DNA from: Blasia pusilla
Taxonomy: Eukaryota; Marchantiophyta; Marchantiopsida; Blasiales
Length of the DNA stretch: 64,000 nucleotides
Direction of reading: 5' to 3'
Assembly (NCBI GenBank): GCA_050084515.1
Contig: CM114271.1
Location: forward strand, 22,196,001 to 22,260,000
How positions within the stretch are numbered: position 1 is the stretch's first letter; the number at the start of each line of letters is the position of its first letter. The position numbers and the translations under genes are program-made. Of the stretch, positions 34,305 to 47,668 are shown in pieces. The notes below the pieces were generated by a model. That model made no database searches, was not told the origin of the DNA, and saw only the letters and a list, made by a program, of their open reading frames with translations.

Positions 34305-37300
34305 ATTCCAGTGCGGCCAAACTGTTCGTAGAGCAGATGAAGATCAAGACATGCTACGGTTCGTACAGTTCAGTGCAATAAGAATTAGATGGACTACATT
34401 ATCCAAAATCAACTGCATCGAAGCATATATCTCTCTCTAGGTCGGAGTTGGCGTCGGAATCGGTCCATTTTTTTCTCCTCTTGGACGGCTCTCGAGTCCT
34501 CTACATGCGCACGCGTAGGCCTCGCTCAAACTGTCGATATCAAAAGGGCAACCTCAGAAGCAGCAAGATCATTATGGTTCCATATCCATGCCCCTTCTCT
34601 TATCTCTGACCAATTTCACTTCCTGTCCGCCACCGCTACTTCGCCCCTACTAAACCTACTTAGCTCTCTTTAACCTCTTTACTCACTCCTCCGTGCACGC
34701 ACAGCTGTCTGGTCCGGCTCGCTGTACCGGATGACGCTGGCCTCCTGCGACTGTACCCTTCCGGAGGATCGGACAAAAGGACGGACCGACTGCGCCCGCG
34801 GCCCCTCGTCGGAAGACGGTAACAGTAGGCTTATCCGTGTCAGGCGACCGCCGTCACTATTGGCGGCCGACGACCACAGTTACTGACCTACTTCTACGTA
34901 GTTCATTACAGGCATGACGTGTATTACTCCCTTACGACGGAAGACGTGTTGATCTAATCGGATGAGTTTTAGAATTTTCGGTTTCTCAAACACCGGCAAA
35001 ATATCGTCGGGATATTGGTGTCTCCTCTGACTTAGTATCAAATTAACCTACCGGAATTAGAAAATTTTCAAATTATACATACTCGAAATATATCGGTTGT
35101 TTGGAAAACTTCGTTGCTTTATTTTGGTTACTATGCTAGTAATAGAATATGGTTAAGCTCCTGGTAATTGAAAAGATTGTTAAGTCCTTAAGCTCCTCTA
35201 ATAACTCCTCTTAATTTATATTATTATTGGAGAGAGCCTTCTTGATTTGTGAACACTCTTTTGTTCGACACGTGGCAACCCGGTAGGAAAAAAAAATGTG
35301 CAACAAGATTAGTCCTTACACTTCCGGTATACACTAGTTACTCGTTAAGAAACAACCTAACATCTGTTACATTAAAATCCGTTACATAAGAATGATCTAA
35401 CCATGGTCCGGGGAGTTTTTTCAGGAGAACCCGTACTTTTTTGGTCTATACAAAACATGACTGCAAATCTTCAAGTTTTTCCAATCATGGCCGGCCATTT
35501 CGATACGAATGCAAAGGAACCCTAGTTAATCTGATCGGTTTTTGGCTGGGAATTCAAAATTTGAATCGGAAATTTCCAATTTCATCCTGCCAGCTAAACA
35601 CTTAACCCGGGTTCTCCCCGGACATTGGATCTAACCCTTTTATATCCTAGCAGTCCTACTCAAGTGGGGAGCATTCTTCCTCTTCCTAAAATAGCAAGCA
35701 TCCATATGGCAGCTACACGAATATACATCGTGTCCTTCAAAATGTGCACCAACACGATTGCTTCAATTAAATACTTCCTTTCCTTCGTACTAGTATGATG
35801 TATGTCATATGGATAGTGAGGGGAATTTTAGAATTTTTAATTATATATAATTAAAATAGGATGGTGTTAGAAGAAACCTTCCTTTGGTGGTGACACTTGT
35901 CGTTTTAAGGTCTTTCTATTGTTGACATCTCTCCTCTTGAGGCCCTTCTATTGTTAACGAGTGTCTTTTAAAGGTAATTAAATTAAGAGGAAAATTTGTC
36001 ACCTTGCAACGCACAGGCAACATAGGTTGATTATAATTTAATTACTCTTTAACCTTAACATGTGTCCGCTTTCAAAGGATACGTGTTTCTCCAATCTCAT
36101 CATCTATTAACTTTTTGACATTGGTTTTGGTAAATATCTACTTAGTATTTTCTTGAGAGGATTGTATGAAAATTTGTTGCTTGGCCGTTCAATCAAAATG
36201 ACGTGACGAAGAAATATTAGAAGGGACCACGAAAATATTTTCTGCTTTCTATGGTCACTCAGATTTACAAAATATTTACCCCTCAATCAAAAATAGCAAG
36301 AGCAATGTCATGAATTTCTAGTTTAGATATGGTTGAGGGATCCTAATTCGCAATAAAGTCTCACTTGGACTCTAATAAAAAAAATAACTATGGATATCCT
36401 TTCACGAGTGAATTCATGGTTCATTTATCCTATTTTATAAGCTTTAGATTTTATATCATGAAGGAGATATGTTTAGGTTCCTTCTTATGGCATGGATTTG
36501 GAAGGAGAATGGGTAAATACCTCACATTGTCTATCTTCGTGAAAAATATTATAGGGTGGGATTTTTTTAGCCTTAGCCTAGTACTTTCTTGAGAGGGTTT
36601 ATAAGGAAATTATGTTCTTTGCTATGCCCTTAAAAAAAACATTTTCTGGTGAGACAATTAATCGATGTCATGCTAGCGTTTAAGAATGAATTTGTGGATA
36701 AGAGAGACATCGCATCCCATTCCATCGAAGAGCCACCACGTGAACGACTACGAAAGTTGTTAATTATTTCATGGTCCCAATCTAGTGAGTACTAGAGTAC
36801 CTACTCATTTGGTTAATGTCAAACTACCGTTTAATTTTATGGTGGTCTATTACTTTTAGTTATCTTCATATTCCTTAAACCCCTTTGGTACCTAATGTAA
36901 ATTTTCATTTTCATTTGGGAAAAAAGTTCTGAACTTATTTACGAGAGCTTGAGGGTTTCGTTAAGAGTCGCATCCTCAACTTAAGCATTCTCATCGTTAC
37001 ATGAAGCGAAAAAACTCCCTTGATATACCTACAAGAAAAAATAGAAAACGTTCTTTGAAAATAGTTTCAATTTTCATTGATAAACTAAGTTCTTAATTTG
37101 TTTCTAAACGTAGAACTTAGTAGAGGGCCTAACATTTACGCAAGGCCAATTATGAAATATTCGAACACCTTTTTCTTAAAGATGCCTAATTTTTCTTTTA
37201 TGATGTTTGCATCTTTTCATAAGGGGAATGAAGAGTGGTCTTATGTGACATTATTTCCACCCATTTCTTTCTTTTCATCTACTCTCACGGGGAGACTTTC

Positions 37301-38968
37301 TCCTCTTATTTATGAGTATGGCAAACTTTGCGTGACTTATTTTTCTTCCTCATTACGAAGTAGCCACCTTACGCAAACATCACAAATGTAGGTGCATTGG
37401 CTACTTCATTTCAGCTGTTTACGATGGCGAGTGAGAAACAATAATCCACAGCAATGTCCGGGAAGAACCGGGCATCGCTATGGTTACGTGTTGAGCTAGC
37501 CCGGAGAATTTGAGAATTTTCGATTCAATTTCTCATTTACTGGTGAAAACTGATGGTTCAAACAAGCTTTATTTTGTATTTGTTTAGCCGGCCGGAATGA
37601 AATTTTTTTTCGAAATGTATCCATTGTCGCAAAAAAAAAAGGGACCCTGATCCATAGCTTGCATAGTTGTCCACCTTGTTCATGAGCTACATGTAATTCA
37701 TTGACGTGGCAGCTGCCATATTCATGTCTCCACATCCCTCGTTTCCAATAGAGTGAGCACGTGACTAGAGTGGATGTGCACTCCCGACATATACCACTAC
37801 CAAGCATCTGGCTTTCGTTATATGTCTTGATCTTGTCTTGAAGGTGTCCTAATGGTAGATCTTTGGAGTCTTGGTGTTGTCCTAATGGTGCATTAACAAA
37901 TAATATTAAATACTTGGGTATTATAACACATTTTTCACGAAGGTGTGGAATTGTGTGTTACACCCGATTCCTTTTTAATGTGAAATCCAGTCAACGGTAA
38001 TCTTTTGACAGCTTGATTACTCGGGATTACTCGAAGGGAACCATAAAAAGCGGGAAGTCCTGAAAAAGAGTGACACAAATAAATAATCTTTGATCTCATC
38101 TTCGAGATTTATGGATTTGCGCGTGAGAATAATGAAACAAATATACCGATAATTTATAATGAAGGCCGAGGGACTGCTACATGCACAGCTATTTTGCTAT
38201 TATTAAAAGTCTTCAAGGGTGAGCATCATGAAAATAAAGGTGAAAGGACCCACAGGAGTATGTATGCATCATAACTTTTACTTCCAAGCGGAAGTATTCT
38301 TCCAGGAACTAAGAAGGAATTAAAAGAACTCTCGTAATTTAAACTGTGAAAAAGGAACCTATAATTAATCATTCATCTATAGAATAATGGGGTGACTTTT
38401 TATAGATAATAACACAAAAGAATGGGATAATAAGACAAAAGAGGATTTTATAATCTACTAAGTTCATGCATGAGTGGTGTTTGGAAGAACCCCCACAAAC
38501 CGCCGAAGGTGTGAGTTGTAATTCTTCGAATGACCTTTAAATGTCGAAGTTCAAGTGAAACTTTGGCTTTCCGACTAAGATAAGTTAGGAGTTCGCATAG
38601 GAATAAACCATTGTAAAAACTCTCATCTCTCTTAGATGCTTACCCTAGATGTGTTTCATAAAATTGGGGGTTCACTATGATCACACACCCTTTCTCACAA
38701 AGGATTAAGGTCCTAGAAACTTTTCATATGCCTGCTTCGATAGGGTTAAGATAATTCATCACCACTACACCACCCTTCATTCCAAGCTAATGCACTTGTT
38801 TTCTCTGAGCAATGTTTGGTAAAGCTTTCTGCAAGACAGTCTATGAAGTAGGGATTCCACACAACAATTCGCATGAGAAGAGGCCCTGTTATTGGAGAGG
38901 CTACAATCGAGATTTGGTGTACATCCGCCGTAGCAGATAGTAGCTCATCTCGACTAGAAGCGGTGTTT
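34305..38968. other. Mostly AT-rich intergenic DNA
   Basis: No supported gene. It includes one copy of the 110-bp repeat (35222-35325). A short direct duplication around 35.91-35.97 kb has the repeated words CCTTCTATTGTT/TCTTTCTATTGTTGAC. A GCAACGCACAGG motif lies at about 36.01 kb. Open frames at 36365-36592, 37098-37391 and 37496-37807 resemble nothing I know. Confidence 0.45.
35222..35325 (+). repeat. Copy of the 110-bp interspersed repeat
   Basis: It starts ATTATTGGAGAGAGCC and ends GATTAGTCCTTACAC, matching the 13.2-14.2 kb family from end to end with point changes. This isolated copy shows the likely limits of the unit. Confidence 0.7.
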
Positions 38969-39119
38969 CGTTGGAGAGATGATGGATCCATTTCAGATGG
39001 GAAGAGGCAGTGCGGTCGATTAGTGCAACACCAACACTCCCGGCCGAGGAAAATCAGCGGTGTGGCTATCTATGACTGTGCGCGAGTCAAGTTTCTATGA
39101 ATCCATCATCTCTCCAACG
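38969..39119. repeat. 23-bp inverted repeat with 105-base loop
   Basis: The arm 38969-38991 (CGTTGGAGAGATGATGGATC + CAT) and the arm 39097-39119 are inverted copies, 22 of 23 matching. The loop contains one copy of the direct repeat at 39051. Confidence 0.85.
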
Positions 39120-39178
39120 TTTGGATCATCGTTACTATGATCAGCGGCGCGGCTATGACTGTGCGCGAGTCATGTTTT
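39051..39178. repeat. ~40-bp direct repeat
   Basis: ATCAGCGGTGTGGCTATC followed by TATGACTGTGCGCGAGTCA (about 39051-39094) recurs as ATCAGCGGCGCGGC followed by TATGACTGTGCGCGAGTCA (about 39139-39178), lacking four bases. One copy is inside and one is outside the overlapping inverted repeat. Confidence 0.8.
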
Positions 39179-39179
39179 T

Positions 39180-42100
39180 GAACCTTTGGGATTCAGATGT
39201 TGAGTTTCGCTTGGAGACGGCGTTATCTCCTCTGCAGTGCGTCCTGTGCTCTTCAGTCTTAAGGGTTCTGATTTAGAGTTAAGTCCCCTTAGGAATGGCG
39301 AGCGGAACTGGCACGAAAAAAAACAAAAATAAATTTTGGAGCTGCAAGCGGGGCATGTGTGATCTCCCGAGATGGATCTTACGGTGACTCGGATGAGTGC
39401 GAAAGTGAGTGCTACGCCAAACACGCTTCGCGTGGGGACTGGAATCGTCGGCAGCATCATGAGGGAAGGAGGGGAATCGACTGGGCAGTGGGTCAACTTT
39501 GGGCCTGGAGGTCGGGTACAAGGGGCCTGCGAAAGCGAGGAGCTCTTAAGTGCAGGTAGAATTTTGATCATGTTTATGTGCGGTTATGCGCCGCGATTCA
39601 GGAATCGGGAGATCGCTCGAATACGCATGATCGGATCATCGGAGCTGGACTTGGGACCGGACCGAGTCCAAATTTGACCCGTAACGTCGATAGAAAGGAA
39701 GCAGGGGAAAAAAGGAAGCAGGGAGGAGAAACTGGGATCCAGGCGAGGTGACAGGAAGGAAGAAATCGTATTAATAATGTCGCAGAGCTGGTAGCGTCGC
39801 TCCACATTAAGGAGGGCGACGTATACGCACACGATCCAGTTGCGTGTCTGGCCCAGCAAAGCTGCAAGGGAGAAATTTAAGTAGACGGTACGGTTTCCAA
39901 TCAATGCACTTCAATTTTAACTGCAACTTATTCTCCAGCGTCTATCCTCGACAGCTCCCTGAGTCCCTGCTTGCCCTCTCGTAGCTGGCACCAATCTGCT
40001 CGTGAAACCCTGTGTCATTTATTTCCCGATCGTGACCTGCTAGCCTCCTCCTTTCTTCTTTTCGAGGCCTCAAGGCTCAAGGAGGTCCGTCCTTCCGCAA
40101 CTTCTTCTGACTCAACAAACCAAAGGCAAAATGGGTTATGAAAGCTGCAAGGCACGATCCAGGTTTAGTCCAATGCTTCCACCGCTCCTGTTTCGAAACA
40201 CCCAAACTGGAAACGAACAAACGAAGGCCGAGAGATGAAGGCACAACAATGAGTAATGTCGATCTATGATAGTAGGTGCAATAGTGTCAGTCGGTCAGAA
40301 ACGTGTGCGCTCGGGACGAAGTTATTCATTCATTATGAGGTGGAAATCTACGATATTCTCTCCCTCATTGCAAATCCGAGTGCAAACTTGCCTCGCGCAA
40401 AGAAGCAACCCTATCATTTATGAAGAGAATGAAGAAAGGGTGTCCACAGCAGTACATTGCCGTTAATAGGCCGGCAGCATGAAGGTCGATACTTTTCATC
40501 CGATCTTGAAAGATGAGTCCCTCAGCGAGATGAGTTACATACCCTGCTTTCCACGATCGAACTACGTCCTCATGATTGGCAACAGGTGAACATCTTAGAG
40601 ACACTCCATGTCCACCGTCTCCTCCTGCCTCCATAGTTGACCTTTCTTAGCCATGGAAGTGAGGTCAATCGACCATTCCTGACTCCCGAAAGCAAACCTT
40701 TAATTTTCTCTTATAAATCCTCTCTTAACGAATCTCCCAATTCTTACTTACTCCTCAATGTTTAAGAAAAGTTGTAATAAACGAGAGAGAAGAAGCTCAT
40801 TCATCGCTCAATTTGACATATGCATACTAAGGCATGACCAATTAAACCTCCCACAATGGATTGGTAAATTTCATTTTTCTTCAAGGATTCTTACATATGG
40901 AACCACCCATAATTCCCATGAATATGGAAAATCATGCCCTATGGAAAATCGAGGTTACCATGAAAGATGGAAAATTAAAATTGGACACTCTAGTCTCTGG
41001 TTTTAAACTTATAGGGTAATAATACATTGTCGAAAGACAACTTCATGAAAATAACTCTCTAGGTCGACCCCAAACTTGACTCACGAAAGTTGCAGTGCTA
41101 AAGGCGGATCAGAAGCTTCATGCGGAAGTACGCAAAGAACCGGAGAAAACACAAGAATTGATTGAAGCTCCAAAGTCGATCCCAAACTCCAAAGACTAAT
41201 GTAAAGATATAAATGTCGAAATCAAAAGGAGAGGTGTGTTTAAACTCTCCCATGATGTTACAAATGAGGGATCCATTTTCACGGAAGTATTTTATTTTTT
41301 TATTTTCCTTTGGATCCATTAGTCTCCCTTTCATATACTTCCAATGGATTCCTCGTCTTCTTTTATTCATTTGATGCATTGTTTTCACTTCCAATTGCTT
41401 CTCTAAATTTGAACTTCTTAAATAAAAGAAGTCTAGGAAAAACTTTGAAAAAAGAAAAACTCAGAAATGGTCTCAACTTCTAAAAGGGAACGGTTGAACA
41501 TGGCAATTGAGTAGTAGAAATCGTTTCAAACAACGCATGCAACCAAAACATGATTCCGAAGTCATGCATTAGACGGGTTCTACACTAGGAAGTAAGTACC
41601 GTGGAGGGAGGTGACCTTCTCTCCACAACCCAAATTCCAACCAAAAATTTGTCAGGCGTACTAAATGCAAGCACACAACTTCCATGCGCAAGACATGCAA
41701 GGGGCCTCACATGATTTGCAAATCATTCGAGAATTAGGAATGCTTCCGATGCAGTCGAAGCTTTCGGAAAACCTAATCCGCGAAACAGCACCAAAATGAG
41801 GATGGATACATTCCGATAACAACTACGAGAAGAGAGGAATCTGATACTCCGTCGGTCGGAACAGAGTGAGTCTAACGACGAGTGCACACGTGGCAGGAAC
41901 GACGAAACGAATCGCGCGCGTGGATCGAAGTGTGAGGAGCTCCCGAAGGCTCCCTCGGGTCACCTGTTAGGGCAGAGCCTTAAGTCATCCATCAATAACG
42001 ATGTGCGTGCCTCGGAGCCTGAGGCGTCCCTCTGGCCGTCCGATGCTCATCTCTTCCCTTCGACTACGAATAGATGACCTAAACGTCGCCACTGCCACTG

Positions 42101-44322
42101 TCGTCACCCGGAGATAGTTATGGTTGTCTACTACGATGACGAGACGTACGTACGTATGGCTTACCTTTCGTCACATGAGATATATACTATAGCGTTCGAT
42201 TCTCGTCCAACCATTTGCAATTGGGTACGTATGCACGTGTTACTCGCATGGTTTTATACTTGTTTTTTTTTTTTCCCATTCGCGCATTGTGAACGGGCTT
42301 CCTCTATATTTTAATGCATTTATTTGTATTTTTTTAATTTTTTTTTATTTGCATTCTTGGATTTTGCGGCGGGCTCAGGCTGTGAGAGACGTCGGCACTG
42401 GAGACCCACTTAGTAGTAGTCATAGTTCTTTTGTTGTTGCTGATATTATCTCTGCTGTTGGTGAGTTTAGTCGTTAGGGGGGGAATGCCCCCTCCTTCCT
42501 TTTCTGGTCCTGTTGTGGCCTTCAGGTTTTGATTCTTTGAGTCCCCCTCTTTTGTACTTCAGATGGGTTTTCCATCGCTCGTTTTTATCGAAGTGCATCT
42601 TTGATTTCTTTATTTAATTTGTGATCGTTGATTTTACCGTGTGAAAATAAAGTTGAAGTGTCGGGACGCAAATCTACCAAAGGCAATGGAGTAGTATTCG
42701 CGCTGGATGGAGATGCTTTTGCTATTGGCGCATGCTACTAAGTGAGAGAACATCTATATAGATTCATCGCCTGTGCTCACCGAAGGCCTTACTTAGGCAG
42801 TTTCGTTATGACACGATTCCGATTCCATTGGAAATGGACGGAGGGGTAACGTCGTTTTACGTAGACAGAGATAGCAGAGTTCGATTCGGATGGCGAGGAT
42901 GTAGGGGTCTACCACTTAGGTACAGGTGGCTACAGGATGTAAATATGGAGAATGTGTTTTGACCTGCTGGAGCTTACCGGAGGTCGCGAACCACACAAGA
43001 CCAGTGGGCGCGCACCTCCCGGTAACCTGTGTTCAGTTGAGAATTGCGCGACCGGGTGAGAGTGATTTCAGTGTACAGAGCAGGACGGGTCCACAAGAAC
43101 GTCCACATTCTGTCAGTTTGGACGAGAGCATGCGTAGGATGTAAGGGACTGCATGCGCTTCGGTTTTCATGCCGCCAACGAGTTCCAGGACGGCTTTTTT
43201 TCGGCCACCCCCATGTCGAATCGCGGAGGCGTCTTCGAACCTGAGCTCCGTAGGTCGGCCAGGGTTGCGCTCGCGGCACGGTCAGTTGATCGGGTGCCGA
43301 GGTCGGAACACGAGCGGATCCCTCGTCGTGCTTACTTAGTGGCGCTCGGATTGACGAGATCGTTCCCACGTGGGGAAGGTGCGGCTGGGGGGAGGGCCGG
43401 AATGCCATCGTTCTTGAGGTGCATGGTGCCATGGAAGCGAGGTAGTGACGCTTCCAATGGAAGACGGTGAGTCAGGGCAGATTATCGCTATGGAAGACGG
43501 TGGGTCAGACCATAATATCATCCCTGGCAGAGGAGAGGGAGGGGCGTTTAACATTTAGGGTGTCAATGCATCAGTCAGGTGGGGGAGATCGCGTGTGTTA
43601 ACGGCACCCGTTGGAGGACCGGGGACCGGCTTTCCAATCAATCACACCATGCATCATTGCAAAAAAAAAATCATCTCGCCATTCTGTTATGAGGAATATA
43701 GACGTTTGACCCATAGGTAAGTACAATCCAACGACTATCCCAGACGTAGGAGGGCTGGCGTTTAAGACCAGGACACAGTAAATCCTAAGAACAATTTAAT
43801 GACCATAGTACACATCGTACAGACCAAGAGTTGTTTCCATCAATGCTCGTCAGGCAACACAGCTTTTGCTCGAGATTTGCCTCTCCATGCCATTTTAGCT
43901 GGAAATAATTTCGTCTACATACACACTTTTTCCTACCATCTGTGTTGGCAACCTTATCTCCATCCACTGGGAACACATCGGGCCGATTCCAGTGAGAATT
44001 CCTGCCCTGGCTCAACTACTGTTCTATCTTCTCCCTTCACATACCGACCGGGGGGCTGGTTAGAATCAGCCAGAAATTCCTACCTACTAAGTAATGCGTA
44101 TCTACTACCATCTACCCTAACCCTACGGCCAGGGCGGAGCATGTCATGAATTTGCAATATGCGACGACGAAACCAGATTATATATATTCTTACAAGGGAC
44201 CGTGGGTGGTGGTGGTGGCCTCATCCGAACCGCACTATCAAAACTGCACTCCATCCATCCTCGACTCATCCACTCCCCTCGGATTTTAGATGGGATCAAA
44301 GCAGAAGAAGCACCATGCTTTC
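39180..44322. other. Unrecognised intergenic DNA
   Basis: Five kilobases with no protein I recognise. The longer frames (39372-39677 plus, 40634-40365 minus, 43432-42974 minus, 43153-43470 plus) overlap on both strands in GC-rich stretches and look like chance. Around 42.48-42.61 kb is a T-rich segment similar to one at 61.93-62.03 kb. The last few hundred bases are the 3' flank of the LRR gene. Confidence 0.4.
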
Positions 44323-45573
44323 TCAATGGTGTAATTCGGGATTTAGACAATCAAAGACCGGTCGAGTGTCCTCGCTGCCACTCCTGCCCGGGCAGTCGCT
44401 TTGCAACGGAGGCAAGCCACAGTTGAACTGGAAACAGAGCGTCACATCCGATGGAAAGCTCATACCCGGTAGCAAATTAGACAATCCGATCAGGTAGTTG
44501 TGCTGCAGGTACAGAGTCTCAACCACCGCCGTCTGCAAATTGGCGGCGTAAACCGGAGGCACCATCCCGCTGAAGCGATTGTCGTTCAGATACAACGTCT
44601 TCACTCGAGCCAGAGCCGTGGGCACTTCCCCGGAGAAGTTGTTGTAGCTGAGGTCCACCACGGGGATGCTGCACGGCGTGGGAATCGCCAGATTTCCCGA
44701 TAGCTTGTTGCGATCCAGCAGCAGGTATTGCAGCGGGAAAGTGAACACCTCCACGGGCAAGTACCCCGTCAGCTCGTTGGAGCTCACGTCCAGATACGTT
44801 AGGCTGCGTAGACCTGATAAGCGCTCGGCCCCGCCGGTTATCCTGTTGTTCGCGAGACTGAGATATTCCAGACCCGCTGGGAGCAACGGTAACCTGCCGG
44901 TGAGCTCGTTCGAGGTGAGGTCCAGATGCCTCAGGGAGTACGCCGACGAGAAATCCGGTACGGCGTCGGTCAGCTGATTCCCGGCCAGCGACAGCGTCGA
45001 GAGCGACGGCAGCTGGCCGAAGCCCGAGGGGATCTGTCCGGACAGGTAGTTCCCGGTTAAAATGACGCTCTGGAGGCGATTGAGATACGACACGGACCAG
45101 GGAATGCCGCCGGTGAACCGGTTCCCGAAGAGACCCAAGAACTGCAGCCTCCACAGAGAGCCCAACGTCGAGGGAATGGGACCGCCGACGATTCCGGGCA
45201 CAATTGAGAACTGAGACAGAGCCGTCAGGTTTCCGACGGCAGGAGACAGGGAGCCACTGAGCCCAGGAGATCCAGCCGTTTGTTCACCGATGTATAGCAA
45301 AACCACGCGAGTGACGCCGTCGACCTGATCGCACTGAACCCCCTCGAACGAACAAGGATCCTGTGCGAAATTCCACGAAGAGAAGAAGTTGGATCCGGGA
45401 AGATCGTCCAAATTGTTCCGAATCTCCCTCAGCGCATCTACGTCGGTCGAAAGCAACTGCGCTGTGCATGGAGACCACGCAGCTGTGCCCAACAGAACCC
45501 AAATCAACACACGGTGAAAAGCAGAGATGACGCCGGATTTCCTGTCGCAAGAGCGGAAAACCTGGCGTGCCAT
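44323..45573 (-). CDS. Secreted leucine-rich-repeat protein, intronless
   Basis: An intact 416-residue protein. I choose ATG 45573 over ATG 45660 because it places a signal peptide near the start (VLIWVLLGTAAW, then CTAQ). The plant LRR N-cap follows: LLSTDVDALREIRNNL and SWNFAQDPCSFEGVQCD. About ten LRRs of the plant type (LxxLxLxxNxLxGxIP) come next, for example LQSVILTGNYLSGQIP and YLDVSSNELTGYLP. The C-terminal cap has paired Cys (CFQFNCGLPPLQSDC). There is no membrane helix and no kinase, so it should act in the wall or apoplast as a binding or scaffold protein. The PVVDLSYNNFSGEV and TLYLQHNYLIG strings and the end cap match a plant family of kinase-less LRR proteins. It is well conserved and likely functional; its ligand is unknown. 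Confidence 0.9.
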   Translation of the reverse strand: MARQVFRSCDRKSGVISAFHRVLIWVLLGTAAWSPCTAQLLSTDVDALREIRNNLDDLPGSNFFSSWNFAQDPCSFEGVQCDQVDGVTRVVLLYIGEQTAGSPGLSGSLSPAVGNLTALSQFSIVPGIVGGPIPSTLGSLWRLQFLGLFGNRFTGGIPWSVSYLNRLQSVILTGNYLSGQIPSGFGQLPSLSTLSLAGNQLTDAVPDFSSAYSLRHLDLTSNELTGRLPLLPAGLEYLSLANNRITGGAERLSGLRSLTYLDVSSNELTGYLPVEVFTFPLQYLLLDRNKLSGNLAIPTPCSIPVVDLSYNNFSGEVPTALARVKTLYLNDNRFSGMVPPVYAANLQTAVVETLYLQHNYLIGLSNLLPGMSFPSDVTLCFQFNCGLPPLQSDCPGRSGSEDTRPVFDCLNPELHH

Positions 45574-47668
45574 GGCCGGATGCGGCGGAAATTGTCTGCT
45601 TTGGTTGAAATCAATCCTATCGGAAACAATTATTGCAAGCAGCCGTCTGGACAGTACCACCGCTCATGCAGCCAACGTTCCGCAATTGCACCTGTGCATT
45701 CGTAATTGACTGATATCTCCTAAAGGTGAGGAGAGCGAGCGACGGCTACTACTCCCCGGCGAACCTCTCCTTCCCTTCCCTATCACGACCACGAGGAAAT
45801 TTCAAGTGCAGTAGTGAGAGTAAATTGCACAGCTCAGCTTAGAAAACCGGAATCTGGGCCCTGCGAGAGTCGGATGCTTGAAGCTTCACGAGTTGGCGAG
45901 GAATCTGTGGCGAATGTCGGCTGGATACCGAGCCCCCGACGACGCTAGTCGGCGCAATTTCCCGCAGAATGAGCACAAAGAGCTACACCCGGCAACTTGC
46001 CAAGAAAATAATCCTTTCTGCAGACGGCATTAAATCGACTCTTCCTCGCTCCTTCACACAATACAACTCTTCCTCGCTCCTTCACACAGTACAACAGTTC
46101 CCCCTAACACCTAGAAGGCCCAATCAAGACGTTGGAGCGTAAAGGCTGAGTGGGCCCAACCGTTGCACCCCTCAAACGCCTCCCAAATCCTCTTGCGCAA
46201 TTTTTGACTTACAATCTTGGAAAGCCTACAAATATCCTTGGAAAATCCCTAGTGTACGTAAATGCCTATAGTTATGCGTAGTAAGATGTACAGAATCAAG
46301 TCTCTATGTACTTACGGATCAGAAAAAAATAAAATCCGTGGCTATACTTCCCTCGTAGGACTGCTCCTGGCTAGAGCTTCGCACCGGTGAGATGTATCAA
46401 CTTGATCAGAAAGGGTGGAAACAATCTTCCAGTAGCATGAACAGCCTGTGATCGATTTCACAAAACGCGTCCCTGCACTTTGGAATCCGAAGCAGGTATC
46501 CAGCGACTTCCTCCTAGGATGAAGCAGCTTATGTGAAGGAAGGAGAGTGCAGAGCATCGCTGAATCTTGAAAACAGAAAATTACACTCTCCCGATGAACA
46601 TTTCGCAGGTTGCCCTGTCCGTTAGACCTCAGAAGTTCGTATAGAAGAAGACTACCGTAGCCACCACCTTCTCTGTCCTCCGAGAATTAAGAAGGGGCGA
46701 ATGTACACTAATCCACCGGCATTCGACCGAGGAGCACAGAAAATCCTCCAGCAGTAACGATCGAGGGTGACAGGTGCGGAAAATGTCCAGAATCTTGATT
46801 GTTCAGCCTCAGCTCAGCCACGCAATGCCACGGACAAGCCCGTTCGCAAGGGCTTCCGAACAATCCCGAACCACCCTGCTAACTTGCATATGCGGTCTCT
46901 TCTTCCAGCTTCTAGGAGATGATCTGTGACAGCATCTCCTCTCTACAACCTGCTCAATCTCTATCTACGTTGCGCTTCTCTGGGCAAGCTTTACCAATGG
47001 CATCCGGCCACCCGGAGCAAGGAGCCTCCGGGCTGATGAAATCCTCGCTCTAGCCGTCTGTGTGCACATTCCTCGTTGCCTATCGGGTCTCTCTCCCGAC
47101 TTGGAAGAAGGAAATGGGCTGAGATGACACCCTCACGCGTCTCTGTATTCGCAGTCGACTTTCTTGAGCAGTGCGCCCAGTTCCTCCTTCACCGACAAGA
47201 CACTGCAGCCCTACCATGGTCGCAGTCAAACCCTCTTCCTCACACGACTGCGTCCAACTGAGCTCACGACCGAACTTCCAATGACGCAAAAGCGTTACAC
47301 ATGTTTCATGAACACACAGTAGTAATCCCGTACGGTAAACGAGAGCGCCAGCCAAATATTGAGAGGACCGTTAAATATAGCACACCGACATATCATGAAG
47401 GGAGACATTATTACTGCGCGACGACCACAAGCTTAGAACAGTTTCATTATCATCGATTCGACATTCAACAAACCTCCGCTGAGTCCGCTCCACGCCCATC
47501 TGTTTGTTAGCGGTCGTGATATTTTCGAGCTTAGTTAGGAATTCCTTACTGGTTGTAGAAATTTTGGAGATCCCCTTGGAAATTTCGGAGCCTCTAAAAT
47601 CTGCTCACCTGGGAGGCTGGGAATTACGAGGTCCGCGCGACGAGTCCGACGAACGGACAGCAAAGCAT
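45574..47668. other. Upstream region of the LRR gene and intergenic DNA
   Basis: The first part should hold the LRR gene promoter and 5' UTR. A 28-bp tandem duplication (ACTCTTCCTCGCTCCTTCAC...) starts at 46038 and 46066. No gene is recognised; frames at 46557-46342 and 47355-47080 are unconvincing. Confidence 0.45.

Noticed and set aside
42974-43470. Long overlapping frames on both strands in GC-rich DNA
   Set aside because: Both strands are open for the same reason (few AT-rich stops), and neither shows protein-like motifs.
44519-45154. 211-codon minus-strand frame inside the LRR gene
   Set aside because: It is an out-of-frame shadow of the LRR coding sequence; the LRR frame carries all family motifs.
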